Shown in pieces: positions 6,045 through 7,058 of a stretch of 7,058 nucleotides of DNA. The position numbers and the translations under genes were made by a program. A model generated the notes under the pieces. The model ran no database searches. It was not told where the DNA came from and was given only the letters and a program-made list of their open reading frames with translations. Position 1 is the stretch's first letter; each line of letters begins with the position of its first letter. The DNA is from Comamonadaceae bacterium. GTDB lineage: Bacteria; Pseudomonadota; Gammaproteobacteria; Burkholderiales; Burkholderiaceae_C. Location of the stretch: contig JAJTBK010000477.1 in NCBI GenBank assembly GCA_021286965.1, forward strand, positions 1 through 7,058. The letters are read 5' to 3'.

Positions 6045-7058
6045 GGCCGGGCCTTGGCAGCGGCCACGCCCGCGCCGCGCACTTCCAGGCGCAGGCTGTC
6101 TTGCACCTGGCCGCTGGCGTCGAGCAGCTCGATGTGGTGGCGCCCCGGCCAGGGCAGCCAGGCCCAGCGCGCGCCCCGGCCGGCGATGCGCCCGTCGATG
6201 CGCCAGCGCAGGGCGGCGCCGCCGCTGCCCTGGGCCTCGAACCACAGGCGCTGGTGCGCCGGCGGGATGTCGGGGTCGAGCGCAATGATGCTGCCCGGGG
6301 TCGGGGCGACGATCCGGGGCTGGGCATTGTTTTGGCTGCTAACGCTTGCGGAGACTGCGTCAGAAGCTCCTGAATCAATAGCAAACAGCGCCTGTCCAGT
6401 GCCCGCCAAAAACCATTCGCGGCGCGCCGCTTCGAGCACTCGCCCCTGCGCGTCGGCGCCAAAGCGTACCGCCTGCAGCTGCAGGCCGGCCGGTGGCAGC
6501 GGCGCCTGGCTGGGCTGCAGCCGGTGCAAAAACTGCATCACGGCGGCCCAGATGGGCGCCGCGCCGCTGGTGCCGCTGACGTCATGCATGGCCGCGCCGC
6601 TGGCGTTGCCCACCCACACGCCCACGGTGTAGCGCGCCGACCAGCCCAGCGCCCAGTTGTCGCGCATGTCCTTGCTGGTGCCGGTTTTCACCGCCGTCCA
6701 AAACCGCGTGGCGAGCACGCTGTCGGTGCCAAAGGTGCGCGCGCGCGCCAGCGGGTCGGACAGTATGTCGCCGACGATGAAGGCCGCGCGCGCATCGAGC
6801 GCCGGCGTGAACTGTGGCCGCTGCCCGCGCTGCCAGGCCGGCGCACTGGCGCGCCCGCCGTTGGCCAGGGCGCGGTAGGCGTTGGCCAGGTGCAGCAGAT
6901 CAACCTCGCTGCTGCCCAGCGCCAGGCTGTAGCCGTAGTAGCCGCCCGTCTGCGCCAGCGGCACGCCCAGGGCCTGCAGCTGGGTGGCAAACGCTTCGGG
7001 CGTGACCATGACCAGGGTGCGCACCGCCGGCACGTTGAGCGAGGCCGCCAGCGCCGTG
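6041..7058 (-). CDS. pbpC: Penicillin-binding protein 1C, C-terminal part (5' end outside window)
   Basis: PBP1C is a bifunctional peptidoglycan synthase (glycosyltransferase plus transpeptidase) anchored in the inner membrane and acting in the periplasm. The window holds the last 338 residues, with the frame open to the right edge. The second transpeptidase motif (SxN) is SLN in AASLNVPAV at visible residues 6-8, and the third is KTGTS at 124-128. The SxxK serine and the glycosyltransferase domain lie outside. Residues about 247-330 match the PBP C-terminal domain (BiPBP_C, Pfam PF06832), beginning PRIVAPTPGSIIALDPDIPP. The linker before it (about 223-246) is serine- and alanine-rich and encoded by unusually low-GC DNA. 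A GTG at 7033 is internal, because family sequence continues upstream of it. The gene overlaps dinB by 4 bp and leads the operon as seen. In many bacteria pbpC follows an alpha-2-macroglobulin gene, which would lie to the right. Confidence 0.93.
   Translation of the reverse strand, partial: TALAASLNVPAVRTLVMVTPEAFATQLQALGVPLAQTGGYYGYSLALGSSEVDLLHLANAYRALANGGRASAPAWQRGQRPQFTPALDARAAFIVGDILSDPLARARTFGTDSVLATRFWTAVKTGTSKDMRDNWALGWSARYTVGVWVGNASGAAMHDVSGTSGAAPIWAAVMQFLHRLQPSQAPLPPAGLQLQAVRFGADAQGRVLEAARREWFLAGTGQALFAIDSGASDAVSASVSSQNNAQPRIVAPTPGSIIALDPDIPPAHQRLWFEAQGSGGAALRWRIDGRIAGRGARWAWLPWPGRHHIELLDASGQVQDSLRLEVRGAGVAAAKARP
6326..6386. repeat. Degenerate palindromic repeat-like segment inside pbpC
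   Basis: Within pbpC, GCTGCTAACGC (6335-6345) and GCGTCAGAAGC (6357-6367) form an imperfect inverted repeat, 9 of 11 pairs, with an 11-base loop. The 15 bases at 6335-6349 match the complement of 589-603 in the intergenic repeat with one mismatch. The surrounding 65 bp (6326-6390) are about 49% GC, far below the rest of the gene. The segment encodes the linker between the transpeptidase and C-terminal domains without breaking the frame. That it is a decayed copy of the same repeat family is an inference. Confidence 0.45.

Noticed and set aside
6045..6245. GTG-started 67-residue N-terminal extension of DinB
   Set aside because: The extension is arginine/proline-rich out-of-frame pbpC sequence. 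The ATG at 6044 gives the normal Y-family start and an ATGA overlap.
4992..6632. 546-codon plus-strand open frame opposite dinB and pbpC
   Set aside because: It crosses two clearly real minus-strand genes and has a compositionally biased product with no recognisable domain.
7031..7033. GTG as the start of a separate short transpeptidase-like protein
   Set aside because: The frame stays open to the window edge and the preceding residues (TALAASLN) contain the SxN motif, so this is the interior of pbpC.

Overview
The window is high-GC proteobacterial chromosome, most likely from the family Comamonadaceae (Acidovorax/Alicycliphilus/Comamonas-like Betaproteobacteria). Three things point there. 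Codon third positions are very strongly G/C. The DinB protein has the 'VDEVYIDFTD' palm motif and finger insertion that I remember from this family. An AGCGCTTGCC/GGCAAGCGCT palindrome followed by AGCAGCTATCAAAA lies between genes, as in many Comamonadaceae genomes (from memory, not searched). No phage, plasmid, transposase, CRISPR, tRNA or rRNA sequence is visible.

Layout from left to right. The plus strand carries the 3' end of an OPT-family peptide transporter (1-561), a 62-bp spacer made largely of the palindromic repeat, then a complete queF (624-1466) for queuosine biosynthesis. From there to the right edge everything is on the minus strand. Two complete, adjacent Aer-like PAS/chemoreceptor genes come first (1473-3050 and 3147-4709), then a complete dinB for DNA polymerase IV (4863-6044), then the 3' part of pbpC for penicillin-binding protein 1C (6041-7058, cut by the window edge). 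queF and the first chemoreceptor converge with only 6 bp between their stop codons. pbpC and dinB overlap by 4 bp (ATGA) and are probably translationally coupled.

The chemoreceptor pair is a tandem duplication. The two proteins align without a single gap over 520 residues, with about 71% identity by hand count. The membrane hairpin has diverged almost freely, and the signalling tip is nearly identical even at DNA level. Both keep an Aer-like, probably FAD-binding PAS domain, so the likely output is energy or redox taxis. The copies differ in their PAS cysteines.

The window is mostly ordinary core genome and I see no new multi-gene system. The most useful leads are the patchy divergence of the chemoreceptor pair, the extra PAS cysteines of copy 2, and a repeat-like, low-GC palindrome that is read in frame as the interdomain linker of PbpC. 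No stretch over 300 bp lacks a gene. The 96-bp gap between the two chemoreceptors (3051-3146) has no convincing promoter or terminator that I can see.
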